DNA of 15,739 nt from a bacterium Ga0077546 (GTDB lineage Bacteria; Cyanobacteriota; Vampirovibrionia; Obscuribacterales; Obscuribacteraceae): positions 1-15,739 of the forward strand of contig LNEX01000407.1 of the NCBI GenBank assembly GCA_001464165.1. The letters are read 5' to 3'. The position numbers and the translations under genes were made by a program. The notes under the pieces were generated by a model. That model did not search any database. It saw only the letters and a program-made list of their open reading frames with translations, and was not told where the DNA came from. Below, piece by piece: positions 15,278 through 15,739 of the stretch; the first letter of the stretch is position 1, and every line of letters starts with the position of its first letter.

Positions 15278-15739
15278 ATGTTTGGATTTGGCTCGACTAA
15301 ACAAACGCGCAGGCCCCTTAAGTATGCTGGCAGTTGGTATGACGCTGACCCCACACGCTTAGCTGCTCAAATTGACAAGTTTATTGACAGTGTCAAAGTT
15401 AAGGTATCGAGAGAGATACCAGGGCAAGAGCAAGTTTTAGCGATTGTGGCGCCTCATGCCGGCTACAGTTATTCTGGTGCAACGGCTGCTGCTAGTTATT
15501 TGGCGGCTTCTCAGTGTGGTATCAAGCGAGTTTTCCTTTTAGGGCCAAGTCACTATCAGGGCTTCTTTGGTGCTGCTCTAAGTCCTTGTAAGAATTTTGC
15601 CACTGCTTTTGGTGATCTGGCTATAGATATAGATGTGGTGCGCGATCTTATGCAAGATTCGCTCTACGAAGAACGTGCTGATACTCATCTTATTGAACAC
15701 TCACTTGAGCTGCAATTAGCTTTCATCCGCAAATTATTG
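15278..15739 (+). CDS. MEMO family protein (AmmeMemoRadiSam system protein B-like), C-terminus outside window
   Basis: The first 154 codons of a MEMO1-like protein, related in fold to extradiol dioxygenases and known in many bacteria as part of the AmmeMemoRadiSam set (MEMO, AMMECR1 and a radical SAM protein). The family opening AGSWYDAD is at 17-24, IVAPHAGYSYSG at 56-67 (His60), LLGPSHY at 87-93 (His92), TAFGDLAID at 109-117, and DTHLIEHSLELQLAFI at 135-150 (His141). These histidines match the metal-site region of the family; the later cysteine seen in human MEMO1 would lie beyond the window. The ATG has no strong Shine-Dalgarno, 9 bp after the previous stop, so translation may rely on the upstream gene. 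Whether a fused AMMECR1 domain follows cannot be seen. Confidence 0.9.
   Translation, partial: MFGFGSTKQTRRPLKYAGSWYDADPTRLAAQIDKFIDSVKVKVSREIPGQEQVLAIVAPHAGYSYSGATAAASYLAASQCGIKRVFLLGPSHYQGFFGAALSPCKNFATAFGDLAIDIDVVRDLMQDSLYEERADTHLIEHSLELQLAFIRKLL

Noticed and set aside
1..15739. Mobile elements, CRISPR arrays, tRNA or rRNA genes
   Set aside because: No transposase or integrase reading frame, no regularly spaced repeats, and no cloverleaf or rRNA-like sequence was seen; nearly all bases are covered by protein genes.

Overview
The window carries fifteen protein-coding genes, thirteen complete and two cut by the window edges, packed with little intergenic space. No rRNA, tRNA, CRISPR array, insertion sequence or phage gene was seen. 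The envelope features (one lipobox protein, several signal peptides, a TonB C-terminal-like domain, HtpX) suggest a diderm bacterium. The cyanobacterial-looking FIST protein, the many small exported repeat or TonB-like proteins, moderate GC and frequent GTG/TTG starts would fit a non-photosynthetic relative of Cyanobacteria (Vampirovibrionia/Melainabacteria, for example Obscuribacterales). That placement is inference from gene character, not from any marker gene.

Layout. 1-2332 (minus): a probable three-gene unit read leftward: a TPR-like lipoprotein, a small membrane-anchored protein with a W..F.P.P motif, and an HTTM (vitamin K-dependent carboxylase-like) membrane protein whose end lies outside the window. 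2503-4622 (minus): an MFS-like permease translationally coupled to a TrmJ-type SPOUT RNA methyltransferase. 4741-9153 (plus): an exported alpha/beta hydrolase, an exported TPR-thioredoxin protein and an exported DUF4384-like protein at 6-7 bp spacing, followed 86 bp later by an AMP-forming acyl-CoA synthetase. 9187-10044 (minus): HtpX protease. 10205-11608 (plus): class II fumarase-family enzyme behind the best promoter in the window. 11618-13519 (minus): an APC-superfamily permease with a large soluble tail. 13608-15739 (plus): FIST sensor-like protein, exported TonB_C-like protein and the start of a MEMO family protein, packed as an operon.

The genes suggest a mix of housekeeping (trmJ, htpX, fumarase) and cell-envelope functions. 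The plus-strand block could process lipid outside the membrane (hydrolase), keep exported proteins in redox shape (thioredoxin) and activate released fatty acids inside (acyl-CoA synthetase); this is inferred from order only. The least understood units are the HTTM trio at the left edge and the FIST/TonB_C/MEMO operon at the right edge. Regulatory sequence of note is a 13-bp tandem repeat directly abutting the -35 box of the fumarase promoter.
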